From contig JAURFB010000004.1 in the NCBI GenBank assembly GCA_030827165.1, forward strand, positions 1-64,000: 64,000 bases of DNA. Direction: 5' to 3'. This document shows, piece after piece, positions 1-9,697 of this stretch. Numbering within the stretch: the first letter of the stretch is position 1; each line of letters begins with the position of its first letter. The stretch comes from Marivivens sp. (GTDB lineage Bacteria > Pseudomonadota > Alphaproteobacteria > Rhodobacterales > Rhodobacteraceae). The position numbers were made by a program, and so were the translations under genes. A model generated the notes under the pieces. It saw only the letters and a program-made list of their open reading frames with translations. It had not been told where the DNA came from and did no database searches.

Positions 1-546
1 CTGCATCGTCATCCGGCCGATCGAGAGCAGATGATCCGCATCCGCACCAATTTGTCGATGGTGTTCCAGCAGTTCAACCTCTGGGCCCATATGACGATCC
101 TGCAGAACGTGATGGAAGCGCCGCTTCATGTTCTCAAGCGCGACAAGGCCGAGGTCGAGGCCGCGGCGCGGCGCTATCTCGACAAGGTGGGCATCGGCGA
201 CAAGTGCGATGCCTACCCTGCACAGCTCTCGGGCGGCCAGCAACAGCGCGCCGCCATCGCCCGCGCTCTTTGCATGGAGCCCAAGGCGCTTTTGTTTGAC
301 GAGCCGACCTCGGCGCTCGATCCCGAGCTCGAGCAGGAGGTCGTCAAGGTGATCAAGGATCTCGCTTCGGAAGGGCGCACCATGATCCTCGTGACCCATG
401 ACATGCGGCTTGCCAACGACGTCAGCGATCACGTCGTATTCCTGCATCAGGGCAAAATCGAAGAACAGGGCGATCCCAAAACCCTCTTCGGAAACCCGAA
501 AACAGAGCGATTGCAACAGTTCCTGTCGGCCACGGTGTCGGCTTGA
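1..546 (+). CDS. Polar amino-acid ABC transporter ATP-binding protein (5' truncated by window edge)
   Basis: Frame is open to position 1; ABC signature LSGGQQQRAAIARAL, Walker B LLFDEPTSALDPE, H-loop VTHDM; HisP/GlnQ-like. Confidence 0.93.
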   Translation: MHRHPADREQMIRIRTNLSMVFQQFNLWAHMTILQNVMEAPLHVLKRDKAEVEAAARRYLDKVGIGDKCDAYPAQLSGGQQQRAAIARALCMEPKALLFDEPTSALDPELEQEVVKVIKDLASEGRTMILVTHDMRLANDVSDHVVFLHQGKIEEQGDPKTLFGNPKTERLQQFLSATVSA

Positions 547-568
547 TTCTCAACCTATGGAGACCCCA

Positions 569-1291
569 ATGAAGAAACTGATCCTTACAACCGCCGTTCT
601 GGCGCTCACCGCCGGCGCGGCCATGGCCGATGTCGTGCGCATGGGTACCGAGGGCGCCTACCCTCCGTATAATTATATCGACGACAACGGCGAGGTTGCC
701 GGCTTCGAGCGTGAACTGGGCGACGAGCTTTGCGCCCGCGCCGAACTGACCTGCGAGTGGGTCACCAACGACTGGGATTCGATCATTCCGAACCTCGTCT
801 CGGGCAACTACGACACCATCATCGCCGGCATGTCGATCACCGACGAGCGTGATGAAGTTATCGATTTCACCCAAGATTACTATCCGCCGACCGCTTCGGT
901 CTATGTCGCGGCATCCGCTGACGTCGATCTCGCCGGTGGCGTGATCTCTGCCCAGACCGCCACCATTCAGGCTGCCTATATTGCCGAGTCGGGCGCGACC
1001 CTTCTGGAGTTCGCCACTGCGGATGAGACCATCGCCGCCGTTCAGAACGGCGAGGTTGATGCCGTGTTCGCCGACTACGATTTCCTCCTGCCGGTGGTCG
1101 AAGCCTCGGGCGGCGCTCTGATGTTCGTGGGCGAAGAAGTTGCTCTCGGCGGCGGCGTCGGCATGGGCCTGCGCGAGAGCGACAACGAGCTGCGCGACAA
1201 GTTCAACGCCGCAATCGATTCGATGAAGGCGGACGGTTCGCTGAACGCACTTCTCGCCAAATGGTTCGGCGAAGAAGCGCCGGGCTACTGA
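569..1291 (+). CDS. Amino-acid ABC transporter periplasmic substrate-binding protein
   Basis: Signal peptide MKKLILTTAVLALTAGAAMA followed by VRMGTEGAYPPYNYIDDNGEVAGFERELGDELC (SBP family 3); start set at ATG 569 inside ORF 398..1291. Confidence 0.93.
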   Translation: MKKLILTTAVLALTAGAAMADVVRMGTEGAYPPYNYIDDNGEVAGFERELGDELCARAELTCEWVTNDWDSIIPNLVSGNYDTIIAGMSITDERDEVIDFTQDYYPPTASVYVAASADVDLAGGVISAQTATIQAAYIAESGATLLEFATADETIAAVQNGEVDAVFADYDFLLPVVEASGGALMFVGEEVALGGGVGMGLRESDNELRDKFNAAIDSMKADGSLNALLAKWFGEEAPGY

Positions 1292-1348
1292 TCCCAATCG
1301 GCGGCGGCGCCACCTGGCGCCGCCGCTTCCCTTTCTCCTCATGGTCCC

Positions 1349-2254
1349 ATGTTTGAATATTGCGCCGATCCAGCCAGCCTCGCTGGCTTCAAGTGGCTCT
1401 CGTGCTACCTGACAACGGGCAAGCACATGGGCCTCTATTGGGCCGTGGGCACCGTTCTTCTCCTGTTGACGATCACCGCGCCGGCCGCCCTTCTGTTCGG
1501 CTTTGGCGGCGCTGCGGCGGCGCGCTCGCATTTCCGCCCCCTCAGGTGGTTCGGCAAGGGCTATATCGCCATCGTCCGCGGCGTTCCCGACATTGCCTTC
1601 TTCCTCTTCTTTGTGATCGCGCTTGACCAGGGATTCGAATGGATCCGCCATCAGATCAAATGCTCCGACTGGGATCAGCCGATCCGGCAGGGCAACGATT
1701 TCATCGTCTGCGCCGCGGCAAAGCTGCCGCTTTCCTCCTCGCCGCAGGTCTTTCACGAGATCTACGGCTTCTTCCTTGCCGTTCTGACTTTCGCGCTCGT
1801 CTTTGGCGCTTTTGCCGCCAATGTCCTCTATGGCGCAATGCGGGCCGTGCCCCACGCCCAGATCGAAACCGCCGAGGCCTATGGAATGTCGCACCGTCAG
1901 GCCTTCTGGCGGATCATGGTGCCGCAAATGTGGGTCTATGCCCTGCCCGGTCTATCGAACCTGTGGATGGTTCTGATCAAGGCAACGCCGCTTCTGTTCC
2001 TGCTGGGGGTCGAGGATATCGTCTATTGGGCGCGCGAGCTTGGCGGCACGAAGACCCCGCAGTTCACCGACTATCCGCATGGCGACTGGCGTGTCTGGTA
2101 TTTCCTCGCGCTTCTGGTGTTCTACCTCGCGTTCACGCAGGTCTCCGAGGTCGTTCTGGCGAAAATCTCACGCCGCCTCTCGCACGGGCAGGCCACGCTC
2201 GCCGGTGAAAAGCAACGCAAGGGCCCGCGCGGCCGTGGAAAGGCCGCCGCATGA
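1349..2254 (+). CDS. Amino-acid ABC transporter permease (HisQ-like)
   Basis: Polytopic; permease EAA-type loop ETAEAYGMSHRQAFWRIMVPQMW; located in transporter operon. Confidence 0.9.
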   Translation: MFEYCADPASLAGFKWLSCYLTTGKHMGLYWAVGTVLLLLTITAPAALLFGFGGAAAARSHFRPLRWFGKGYIAIVRGVPDIAFFLFFVIALDQGFEWIRHQIKCSDWDQPIRQGNDFIVCAAAKLPLSSSPQVFHEIYGFFLAVLTFALVFGAFAANVLYGAMRAVPHAQIETAEAYGMSHRQAFWRIMVPQMWVYALPGLSNLWMVLIKATPLLFLLGVEDIVYWARELGGTKTPQFTDYPHGDWRVWYFLALLVFYLAFTQVSEVVLAKISRRLSHGQATLAGEKQRKGPRGRGKAAA

Positions 2255-3057
2255 GTTGTTGGGACACGATCGCCGACTATGCGTTGCGCAGCCAAGGGAT
2301 CGGCGAGCGGCTCTTGCCGCGCACCGATTTCACCCTCTGCCAGCAGTTCACGCTGATCGGCTCGGGGATGATCTGGAATATCTATTTCGGGTTTCTGGCG
2401 CTGGTTTCGGGCTTTGTCCTGGCGACGGGGGTGGCGGTCGCCAAAGCGCACCATCAGGTCTGGCTGCGTAAACCGGCGGAATGGTTCATCTTCATTTTCC
2501 GGGGCTCGCCCCTCTTCATCCAGTTCTTCTTCGCCTACTTCCTGTTCCAGAGCCTGAAGTCCGGCTATCCGTTCTTCGGCGCCTTCACCTCCGCATGGCT
2601 TGGGGCGCTTCTGGTCCTGTTTCTCAACACCGCCGCCTATTCGGCCGAGATCTTCTACGGGGCGCTCATGTCGGTGCCGAAGGGCGATGTGGAAGCGGCA
2701 GACGCCTATGGGATGTCGGGTTGGCCCCGGTTCCGGCGGGTCATCTGGCCGACGATGCTGCGGCTTGCATGGCCCGCCTATACCAATGAGGCGATCTTCC
2801 TGTTCCACGCGACAACGCTGGTGTTCTTTTCGGGCTTTCCGGCCTCGCAGCAGAGGGGCGATGCGCTCTATTACGCGAGCTATTTTGCCGACAAGACGTT
2901 CAACCCCTTCATCCCCTATCCGATCCTTGCCTTCTATTTCATTCTCTTGACGCTTTCGATCATCGGCTTGTTTGGCATGGTCAACCGCAAGCTCAACCAT
3001 CACCTGCCAAAAGATCGCCGCGCGAAAATTCGCTTGCGTGTGAACCTCATCCGGTAG
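2251..3057 (+). CDS. Amino-acid ABC transporter permease (HisM-like)
   Basis: EAADAYGMSGWPRFRRVIWPTMLRLAWP permease loop; overlaps the previous stop by 4 nt. Confidence 0.9.
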   Translation: MSCWDTIADYALRSQGIGERLLPRTDFTLCQQFTLIGSGMIWNIYFGFLALVSGFVLATGVAVAKAHHQVWLRKPAEWFIFIFRGSPLFIQFFFAYFLFQSLKSGYPFFGAFTSAWLGALLVLFLNTAAYSAEIFYGALMSVPKGDVEAADAYGMSGWPRFRRVIWPTMLRLAWPAYTNEAIFLFHATTLVFFSGFPASQQRGDALYYASYFADKTFNPFIPYPILAFYFILLTLSIIGLFGMVNRKLNHHLPKDRRAKIRLRVNLIR

Positions 3058-3066
3058 TATTACACA

Positions 3067-3151
3067 TATGATCAAATTTTCAGGGTGCGTCCGGATCAGG
3101 AAAATTCCTCGAATCCTGCTGCTACAACTCCCTACGAGGAATTTGATCATA
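3067..3151. repeat. Nested inverted repeats in intergenic region (possible operator pair or alternative hairpins)
   Basis: TATGATCAAATT (3067-3078) is the exact reverse complement of AATTTGATCATA (3140-3151); AAATTCCTCG (3102-3111) is the exact reverse complement of CGAGGAATTT (3135-3144). Confidence 0.7.
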
Positions 3152-3297
3152 AAAGCATTAGGCCCAAGGGCATGGACCTCAAATGCGGCACCCCGAGCGG
3201 GGGTGGCCACGGATAGGCGACAGCATATCTGAGCGGCGAATCCCCCCGGCTCCGCTTCTGACCGTCCCGGCTTTGGCGCCATTTATCTGGTGACAAA

Positions 3298-4632
3298 ATG
3301 ACGAGCTGGCTCGATGAGCATTCTGAAATCCGCAACGTGCGCGCCGGCGCAGCCGACCTCAATGGTCAGGCCCGTGGGAAACGCGTTCCGATCCGCTTTG
3401 CGCGAAAAATCGAAGAAGAAGGCATGCGCTTTCCCCTTTCGGTCCTCAACCTCGATATCTGGGGCGAAGACGTCGAGGACAGCCCGCTGGTCTTTGAGAT
3501 TGGCGATCCGGACGGCGTCTTGATGCCGACGGAGCGGGGGTATGTGCCCCTGCCCTGGCTCGAGACCCCGTCGGCGCTCTTGCCGCTTTGGATGTATACC
3601 GAAGACGGACAACCCTTTGACGGCGATCCGCGCCACGCCCTGGCACGCGTTGTCGATCAATTCGCGGCGCTGGGCATGACGCCCGTGGTCGCGACCGAGA
3701 TGGAATTCTATCTTGTGGATGATTCCGGGCCGGAGATTCGCCAGCCCAAATCGCCCCGGTCGGGCAAACGCCGCCCCGGCGCCGAGATTCTGAGTCTTCG
3801 GGCCCTGGACGCTTTCGACGCCTTCTTCAACGACCTGTATGACGCCTGCGACGCGATGGACATTCCCACGGAAGCGGCTACGTCCGAGGTTGGTCCAGGC
3901 CAGTTCGAGATCAACCTTGTACATGTGGCCGATGCCCTCAAGGCCGCCGATGACGCCTATCTGTTCAAGATGCTCGTCCGCGGTCTGGCGCGCAAACATG
4001 GCATGGCGGCGAGCTTCATGGCCAAGCCCTATGGCGAACACGCCGGCAACGGGATGCATGTGCATTTTTCGGTCATCAACAAACTGGGCAAGAACCTGTT
4101 TGCCAATGACACCTTTGAAGGAACACAGCTTCTGAAGGAAGCGATCGCCGGATGCCTGAAGGGCATTGCCGATCTCGCGCTCATCTTCGCGCCGCATGGC
4201 AACAGTTATGAACGGCTCGTCCCCGAAAGCCATGCGCCGACGGGTATCTGCTGGGCTTATGAAAACCGCACCGCGAGCGTCCGTGTGCCCGGCGGCAGCT
4301 TCAAGGCACGCCGTGTCGAGCATCGGGTCGCGGGGGGCGATGTGAACCCCTATCTCTTCCTGGCCGCCGTCCTTGGATCTGCATTGATTGGCATCCAGGA
4401 TAAGCTCACCCCGCCCAAACCCATTTCGGGCAACGCCTATGAGCAAGATCTCGACCAGATTCCCGACACTTGGGAAGCCGCGATCGATCGTTTCGAGGCG
4501 AGCGCGCTGGCGAACAGGATCTTAAACCCGACCCTGATCCAGAATCTGGTGCTGACCAAACGGCAGGAATTGCACTATCTCTCGTCGATGAGCGAGAGCG
4601 AAAAGCTCGACCTCTATCTCGATACGGTGTGA
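3298..4632 (+). CDS. Glutamine synthetase family protein (gamma-glutamylpolyamine synthetase/PuuA-like)
   Basis: GS catalytic motifs: VVATEMEFYLVD, GPGQFEINLVH, NGMHVHFSV, ENRTASVRVPGG. Confidence 0.88.
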   Translation: MTSWLDEHSEIRNVRAGAADLNGQARGKRVPIRFARKIEEEGMRFPLSVLNLDIWGEDVEDSPLVFEIGDPDGVLMPTERGYVPLPWLETPSALLPLWMYTEDGQPFDGDPRHALARVVDQFAALGMTPVVATEMEFYLVDDSGPEIRQPKSPRSGKRRPGAEILSLRALDAFDAFFNDLYDACDAMDIPTEAATSEVGPGQFEINLVHVADALKAADDAYLFKMLVRGLARKHGMAASFMAKPYGEHAGNGMHVHFSVINKLGKNLFANDTFEGTQLLKEAIAGCLKGIADLALIFAPHGNSYERLVPESHAPTGICWAYENRTASVRVPGGSFKARRVEHRVAGGDVNPYLFLAAVLGSALIGIQDKLTPPKPISGNAYEQDLDQIPDTWEAAIDRFEASALANRILNPTLIQNLVLTKRQELHYLSSMSESEKLDLYLDTV

Positions 4633-4692
4633 GATAGGTTTCAGTCAAAACAAGCTGCCCGCTCCGGGACAGCCGCCAATCGATGGTGAATC

Positions 4693-5376
4693 ATGAGAAT
4701 CGGCATCCTTCAGACCGGCCACGTCGCAGACAATCTTCAGGCGGCAAACGGCAACTATCCCGAAATCTTCGCGCGCTTTCTTGGCGCCGAAGGCTTCGAG
4801 ACGGTGAACTACGCCGTGGTCGACAATGCATTCCCGCAAAGCGCAGATGTCGCGGACGGTTGGCTCATCACCGGCTCGCGCCACGGCGTCTATGAAGACC
4901 ACGACTGGATCAAGCCGCTCGAGGATCTGATCCGCGAGATCTATGCCAAGGGAATTCCGCTGATCGGCGTCTGCTTCGGCCACCAGATCATCGCCCAGGC
5001 GCTCGGCGGCAAGGTCGAGAAATTCAAGGACGGCTGGGCTGTCGGTGCGACCAAATACAAACTCGGCGACCAGGAACTGACCCTCAACGCCTGGCATCAG
5101 GATCAGGTCGTCGAGGTGCCGCCCGATGCCATTGTCGTCGGCACCAATGATTTTTGCCGGAACGCCGCGCTTCTCTATGGCGACAAGGCTTTCACGGTCC
5201 AACCCCACCCCGAAATAGACAAACGATACATAGGAGACTTGCTCGAGCACCGCGCGCCGGGTGTCGTTCCGGAAGATGTCCGGACCGGCGCCCTTGCCCG
5301 GCTCGACGAAGAGACCGACGCCGCGCACGTCGCGCAGATGTTTGGCAAGTTCTTCAAGGAAAAGAGGATTTCATGA
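4693..5376 (+). CDS. Class I glutamine amidotransferase-like protein
   Basis: GVCFGHQIIAQALGG nucleophile elbow; HxE-type QPHPEID. Confidence 0.88.
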   Translation: MRIGILQTGHVADNLQAANGNYPEIFARFLGAEGFETVNYAVVDNAFPQSADVADGWLITGSRHGVYEDHDWIKPLEDLIREIYAKGIPLIGVCFGHQIIAQALGGKVEKFKDGWAVGATKYKLGDQELTLNAWHQDQVVEVPPDAIVVGTNDFCRNAALLYGDKAFTVQPHPEIDKRYIGDLLEHRAPGVVPEDVRTGALARLDEETDAAHVAQMFGKFFKEKRIS

Positions 5377-6725
5377 GTTCCTGGATTGACAAGATTCCCG
5401 CCGCCGCGCGGACCTATATCGAAAACAACCGCCTCGACGAGGTGGAATGCGTGATCGCCGACTTGCCGGGCATTGCGAGAGGCAAGGCCGTGCCGGCTGC
5501 CAAATGGGAGCGCCAGACTTCGTTTCACCTGCCCAATTCGATCTTCTTCCAGACGATCACCGGTGATTGGGGCGAAGCGGCCGAGGACGGCTTTACCGAG
5601 CCGGACATGATCCTAAAGCCCGACCTTTCGACGACAACCGCTGCCCCTTGGGCCGCCGATGGCACATTGCAGGTGATCCACGATGCCTTTGACATGAAGG
5701 GCAAGCCGATCGGCTGCGCGCCCCGCAATGTCCTCAAGCGTGTGGTCGAGCTCTACAAGAAAGAGGGCTGGACCCCGGTTGTCGCGCCCGAGATGGAATT
5801 CTATCTCGTCGGCCGCAACGTCGACCCTGCCAAGCCGATCGAGCCGATGATGGGCCGCACCGGCCGACCCGCCGCCGCCCGTCAGGCCTATTCCATGGCC
5901 GCGGTCGATGATTACGGCCCGGTCATCGACGACATCTACGAGTATTCGGAAATCCAGGGCATCGAGATCGACGGCATCACCCAGGAAGGCGGCGCCGGCC
6001 AGCTTGAAATCAACCTCCGCCACGGCGATCCGGTCAAGCTTGCCGACGAAGTGTTCTACTTCAAGCGCCTGATCCGCGAGGCGGCCCTCAAGCACGATTG
6101 CTTCGCCACCTTCATGGCCAAGCCGATCGAAGGCGAGCCGGGCTCAGCCATGCACATCCACCATTCGGTGATCGACGAGAAGGGCAAGAACATCTTCGCC
6201 GGCCCGCAAGGTGGCGAGACCGATGCCTTCTTCCACTTTATCGGCGGCCTTCAGGAATACATGCCTGCCGTAATTGCCGTGATCGCGCCGTATGTGAACA
6301 GCTATCGCCGCTATGTGCGCAACCACGCCGCGCCGATCAACCTCGAATGGGGGCGCGACAACCGCACCACCGGCATCCGCATCCCCGTCTCGCCTCCCGA
6401 AGCACGTCGGGTCGAGAACCGGCTCGCGGGCATGGACGGCAATCCCTATCTGGTGATCGCCGCCTCGCTGGCCTGTGGCTATCTCGGCATGAAAAACGAG
6501 ATCTGGCCCGACAAGCGCTATCAGGGCGATGCCTATGAGGCCGAAGACGCGATCCCGCAGGGCCTCAATGCCGCGCTTGATCTTTTTGACGAGGCAAAGG
6601 AAGTCCACGAAGTCCTCGGGCCGGAATTCGCCCGCGTCTATTCGATCGTCAAGCGAACGGAATATGACGAGTTCCTTCAGGTCATCAGCCCGTGGGAACG
6701 TGAGCACCTGCTCTTGAACGTATGA
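5373..6725 (+). CDS. Glutamine synthetase family protein, second copy (PuuA-like)
   Basis: VVAPEMEFYLVG, GAGQLEINLRHGDP, SAMHIHHSV, DNRTTGIRIPVSPPEARRVENRLAG; start ATG 5373 overlaps the GATase stop. Confidence 0.88.
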   Translation: MSSWIDKIPAAARTYIENNRLDEVECVIADLPGIARGKAVPAAKWERQTSFHLPNSIFFQTITGDWGEAAEDGFTEPDMILKPDLSTTTAAPWAADGTLQVIHDAFDMKGKPIGCAPRNVLKRVVELYKKEGWTPVVAPEMEFYLVGRNVDPAKPIEPMMGRTGRPAAARQAYSMAAVDDYGPVIDDIYEYSEIQGIEIDGITQEGGAGQLEINLRHGDPVKLADEVFYFKRLIREAALKHDCFATFMAKPIEGEPGSAMHIHHSVIDEKGKNIFAGPQGGETDAFFHFIGGLQEYMPAVIAVIAPYVNSYRRYVRNHAAPINLEWGRDNRTTGIRIPVSPPEARRVENRLAGMDGNPYLVIAASLACGYLGMKNEIWPDKRYQGDAYEAEDAIPQGLNAALDLFDEAKEVHEVLGPEFARVYSIVKRTEYDEFLQVISPWEREHLLLNV

Positions 6726-8026
6726 ACCCGCTGCACCTCAACGACCGGCCTGGGGAGTTTCCCCCGAGCTGGTATGCGGCGACCGCCAAGCCCCTGCCCC
6801 AGCGCACCGCGCTTGAAGGAGAGGTCACGGCCGATGTCTGTATCGTCGGGGCGGGATATACCGGCCTGACCGCAGCCCTCACGCTTGCGGAAAAGGGTCT
6901 GAAGGTCATTGTCCTTGAAGCGCACCGGATCGGCTGGGGCGCTTCGGGTCGCAACGGCGGGCAAGTCGGATCGGCCTATAACAAGGGTCAGCGCTGGATC
7001 GAAAAGCGGGTGGGCTTTGCCAGGGCCAAGGCCATGTGGGATCTGGCCGAGGAGAGCAAGGCGCTTGTCGCCGATCTATCGGCTCGCCATGCGCCCGAGG
7101 CGCGGCTTTTGCCCGGCATCGCCCACGGCGAATATACGGCGCGCGAACTTTCCGGTGTGACAGCCGAAGCCGAGCACCTTTCGGTCCGGTATGACTATGA
7201 CAAGATCACCGTTCTCGGCCCGCAGGATTTCGCGGGGCTTGTCTGCTCGCCGCTCTACCACGGCGGGATGATCGACCGGGGCGCGGGCCACATTCATCCG
7301 CTGCGCTATGTGATCGGGCTCGGCAAGGCTGCGCTGGCGGCGGGGGCCGAGGTCTTTGAAGGCAGCGAAGTCCTCAAGATTGAGCATGGCGATCCGGCGA
7401 TCCTGACCACCGCCAAGGGACGCGTTCGCGCGGGGCACGTCATCCTTGCCGGCAACGGCTATCTGCCGCACCTTGCCAAGGAAGTGGCGCGCAAGGTGAT
7501 GCCGATCAACAGCTTTATCGGCGCGACCCCGCCACTTGGCGATCTGGCGCGCAAGGTCCTTTCCGAAGACATCGCCGCCTGCGATTCAAGCCATTTGGTC
7601 AACTATTTCCGCACCACCGAGGACGGCCGCCTCCTGTTCGGCGGCCGCGCCAATTACTCGCTGAAATTCCCTGACGACATCGGCACGGCGCTGAACCGGC
7701 GGATGCAGGAGATGTTTCCACAGCTGCGTGGCGTGGGGTTCGATCATGTCTGGGGCGGCACCCTTGGAGTGACCATGACCCGCCTGCCCGCCGTGCTTCG
7801 CATTGCCCCCAATATCGTCTCGGCCTCAGGCTATTCCGGGCACGGCGTGGCGCTTGCCGGGATCGCCGGCAAGGTCATGGCGGAGGCGGTAGCCGGGCAA
7901 GCCAGCCGTTTCGAGACGCTGGCCGCCCTGCCATCGCGCCCCTTCCCGTTCGGCGCGCATCTGCAAGAACCGACCATGACCCTCGCGATGGTCTGGTATC
8001 GCCTGCGCGACAGACTGGGACACTAA
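6722..8026 (+). CDS. FAD-dependent oxidoreductase (DAO family, PuuB-like)
   Basis: ADVCIVGAGYTGLTAALTLAEKGLKVIVLEA Rossmann FAD motif; GWGASGRNGGQVG; overlaps preceding GS gene. Confidence 0.88.
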   Translation: MNPLHLNDRPGEFPPSWYAATAKPLPQRTALEGEVTADVCIVGAGYTGLTAALTLAEKGLKVIVLEAHRIGWGASGRNGGQVGSAYNKGQRWIEKRVGFARAKAMWDLAEESKALVADLSARHAPEARLLPGIAHGEYTARELSGVTAEAEHLSVRYDYDKITVLGPQDFAGLVCSPLYHGGMIDRGAGHIHPLRYVIGLGKAALAAGAEVFEGSEVLKIEHGDPAILTTAKGRVRAGHVILAGNGYLPHLAKEVARKVMPINSFIGATPPLGDLARKVLSEDIAACDSSHLVNYFRTTEDGRLLFGGRANYSLKFPDDIGTALNRRMQEMFPQLRGVGFDHVWGGTLGVTMTRLPAVLRIAPNIVSASGYSGHGVALAGIAGKVMAEAVAGQASRFETLAALPSRPFPFGAHLQEPTMTLAMVWYRLRDRLGH

Positions 8027-8066
8027 ACCGCTTGCGCGACTCGCGGCGGCGGGCCACCCTTCCGCC

Positions 8067-8471
8067 ATGACAGAACACGCCGGACATTGCCTTTGCGGGG
8101 CAACCCGTTTTTCTTTCAAGCCAGACTTCATGACGTGGCAGGCGATCTGCCATTGCCACGACTGTCAACGGGCGACAGGCGCGCCCTTCGTCGGCTGGCT
8201 CGGGGTGAGAAACGGAGGCTGGCGCTGGACCGCGCAAGCGCCGGGGGCCTATCTCTCGTCGCCCGGCGTCACGCGGTATTTCTGCACGACCTGCGGCACC
8301 TCGCTGGCCTATTACGGCGAACGCTGGCCGCACGAGACCCATTTCCTCGCCGCGACGCTTAACGATCCGCAGGACTATCAGCCTTCAGCCCATGTCTATA
8401 CCGCCGACGCGCTGCATTGGGGCGAAGGGCTCGATGACCTGCCCCGCTTCGAGAGATTGCCGGAGGGTTGA
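8067..8471 (+). CDS. GFA family (glutathione-dependent formaldehyde-activating-like) protein
   Basis: GHCLCGATRF...CHCHDCQRATGAPF...YFCTTCGTSL Cys zinc motifs. Confidence 0.88.
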   Translation: MTEHAGHCLCGATRFSFKPDFMTWQAICHCHDCQRATGAPFVGWLGVRNGGWRWTAQAPGAYLSSPGVTRYFCTTCGTSLAYYGERWPHETHFLAATLNDPQDYQPSAHVYTADALHWGEGLDDLPRFERLPEG

Positions 8472-8475
8472 ACGC

Positions 8476-9018
8476 CTAGCGGCCCATGCGCGAGAGTTTC
8501 TCCTGAAGCGCGGCAAGCTCCTTCTTGATGTGGTCAAGATCATCGCCCTTTTCGGCGTCATCCTTGCCGTGCTTGCCGGCCATGATGCCGCCGGTCATGG
8601 CCTTGAAAAAGGCTTCCTGCTGGGCCTGCATGGCTTCAAAGCCGGGCATACGCGCCATCGGGTTGGCCTTGGCCATATTCTCCATCAGCTTCGACTGCCC
8701 GTCGCGGAGCATCTCGAACGAGGCGGCAAGGAACTGCGGCACCACCGAGCTGGCTTGCGTGGTGTAGCTGCGGACAAGATCGGTCAGCACATCGACCGGC
8801 AGGACACTTTCGCCCCGGCTCTCGTGTTCAGCGATGATCTGAAGGAGATATTGGCGGGTCAGGTCATCGCCCGATTTCAGATCGACGATCTGGACCTCGC
8901 GGCCCGCGCGGATGAACGTGGCAATATCTTCGAGGGTTACGTAATCGCTTGTCTCGGTGTTGTAGAGACGGCGGCTGGCGTAGCGCTTGATGAGAAGCGG
9001 TTTATCGGTCTCGGCCAC
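8476..9018 (-). CDS. phaR: Polyhydroxyalkanoate synthesis repressor PhaR
   Basis: KRYASRRLYNTETSDYVTLEDIATFIRAGREVQIVDLKSGDDLTRQYLLQII N-terminal PHB/PHA accumulation regulator domain; adjacent to phaP and phaC. Confidence 0.93.
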   Translation of the reverse strand: MAETDKPLLIKRYASRRLYNTETSDYVTLEDIATFIRAGREVQIVDLKSGDDLTRQYLLQIIAEHESRGESVLPVDVLTDLVRSYTTQASSVVPQFLAASFEMLRDGQSKLMENMAKANPMARMPGFEAMQAQQEAFFKAMTGGIMAGKHGKDDAEKGDDLDHIKKELAALQEKLSRMGR

Positions 9019-9110
9019 GTGTCTCTCCCGAACTGTTGCGGCGATGCAGCAAGCCTATGCCGCGATTGCACGCCTGTGAAGAGGGTAATGCCAAAGCGGC
9101 GAATGGCCGC

Positions 9111-9143
9111 AAATAAAAAAGGCGGGCCGCATTGCAGCCCGCC
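9111..9143 (-). terminator. Rho-independent terminator downstream of phasin gene
   Basis: GGCGGGC...GCCCGCC stem preceded by AAATAAAAAA on + (U-run on minus transcript). Confidence 0.75.
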
Positions 9144-9184
9144 TCAGACATCCGGTCTCAGGGAGAAAAGACCGGGGTATTGGA

Positions 9185-9628
9185 TCAGTTGGTCGCGGCT
9201 TTCTTGGCAGCAGCGGAAACCTCGGCAGTCGCTTTGGTGGCGGCGGCAGTGACTTCCTCCGAGAGGTTCTTGCCAGCGCTGAGCAGAAGCTCGAGGGTCT
9301 CGGTCTGAACTTTCTTCGCAATCTCGGCAAAGGCAGCCATGTTTTCGGCAGCGACTTCGGCCGAAGTGGAGGCGAAGTCAGTCACCGACTTGGCATAGTC
9401 GGCCGGCTCGGCCTTGGCTTTCGAAACGGTCTGCAGCTTGCCGAGCGTGTCAGCGGTCCACTTGGCCGACAGGTCAGTCGACTTGCGGGCGGCGTCGATG
9501 GCGACGGCCGACATCTTCTCGGCGAGAGCCGACTGGCTCTTGAACATGTTTTCTACAACCTTGGTGTCGAACGGAAGCGCACCGAGGAAATCTTTGTAGG
9601 AGGCGGTGAAGTCTTGGGTCTTGGCCAT
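9185..9628 (-). CDS. phaP: Phasin family protein
   Basis: MAKTQDFTASYKDFLGALPFDTKVVENMFKSQSALAEKMSAVAIDAARKS; phasin-like helical protein; start at ATG 9628. Confidence 0.85.
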   Translation of the reverse strand: MAKTQDFTASYKDFLGALPFDTKVVENMFKSQSALAEKMSAVAIDAARKSTDLSAKWTADTLGKLQTVSKAKAEPADYAKSVTDFASTSAEVAAENMAAFAEIAKKVQTETLELLLSAGKNLSEEVTAAATKATAEVSAAAKKAATN

Positions 9629-9697
9629 TGGAGCAACCTTTCGGATCAAATCGCGGGAGGGAGGGCCCGCTGGAAATTTCATGATCCAAATATGCAT

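Noticed and set aside
422-1927. 501-aa minus-strand ORF across the SBP and permease genes
   Set aside because: Antisense to clear transporter genes; composition typical of shadow ORFs
2122-3282. 386-aa minus-strand ORF crossing the 3.1 kb intergenic region
   Set aside because: Antisense to the HisM-like permease; no RBS or domain seen; the intergenic repeats are better explained as regulatory
5373-6725. Possible canonical glnA in the second GS-like gene
   Set aside because: Genomic context with DAO oxidoreductase and GATase fits gamma-glutamyl amine ligases better than housekeeping GlnA
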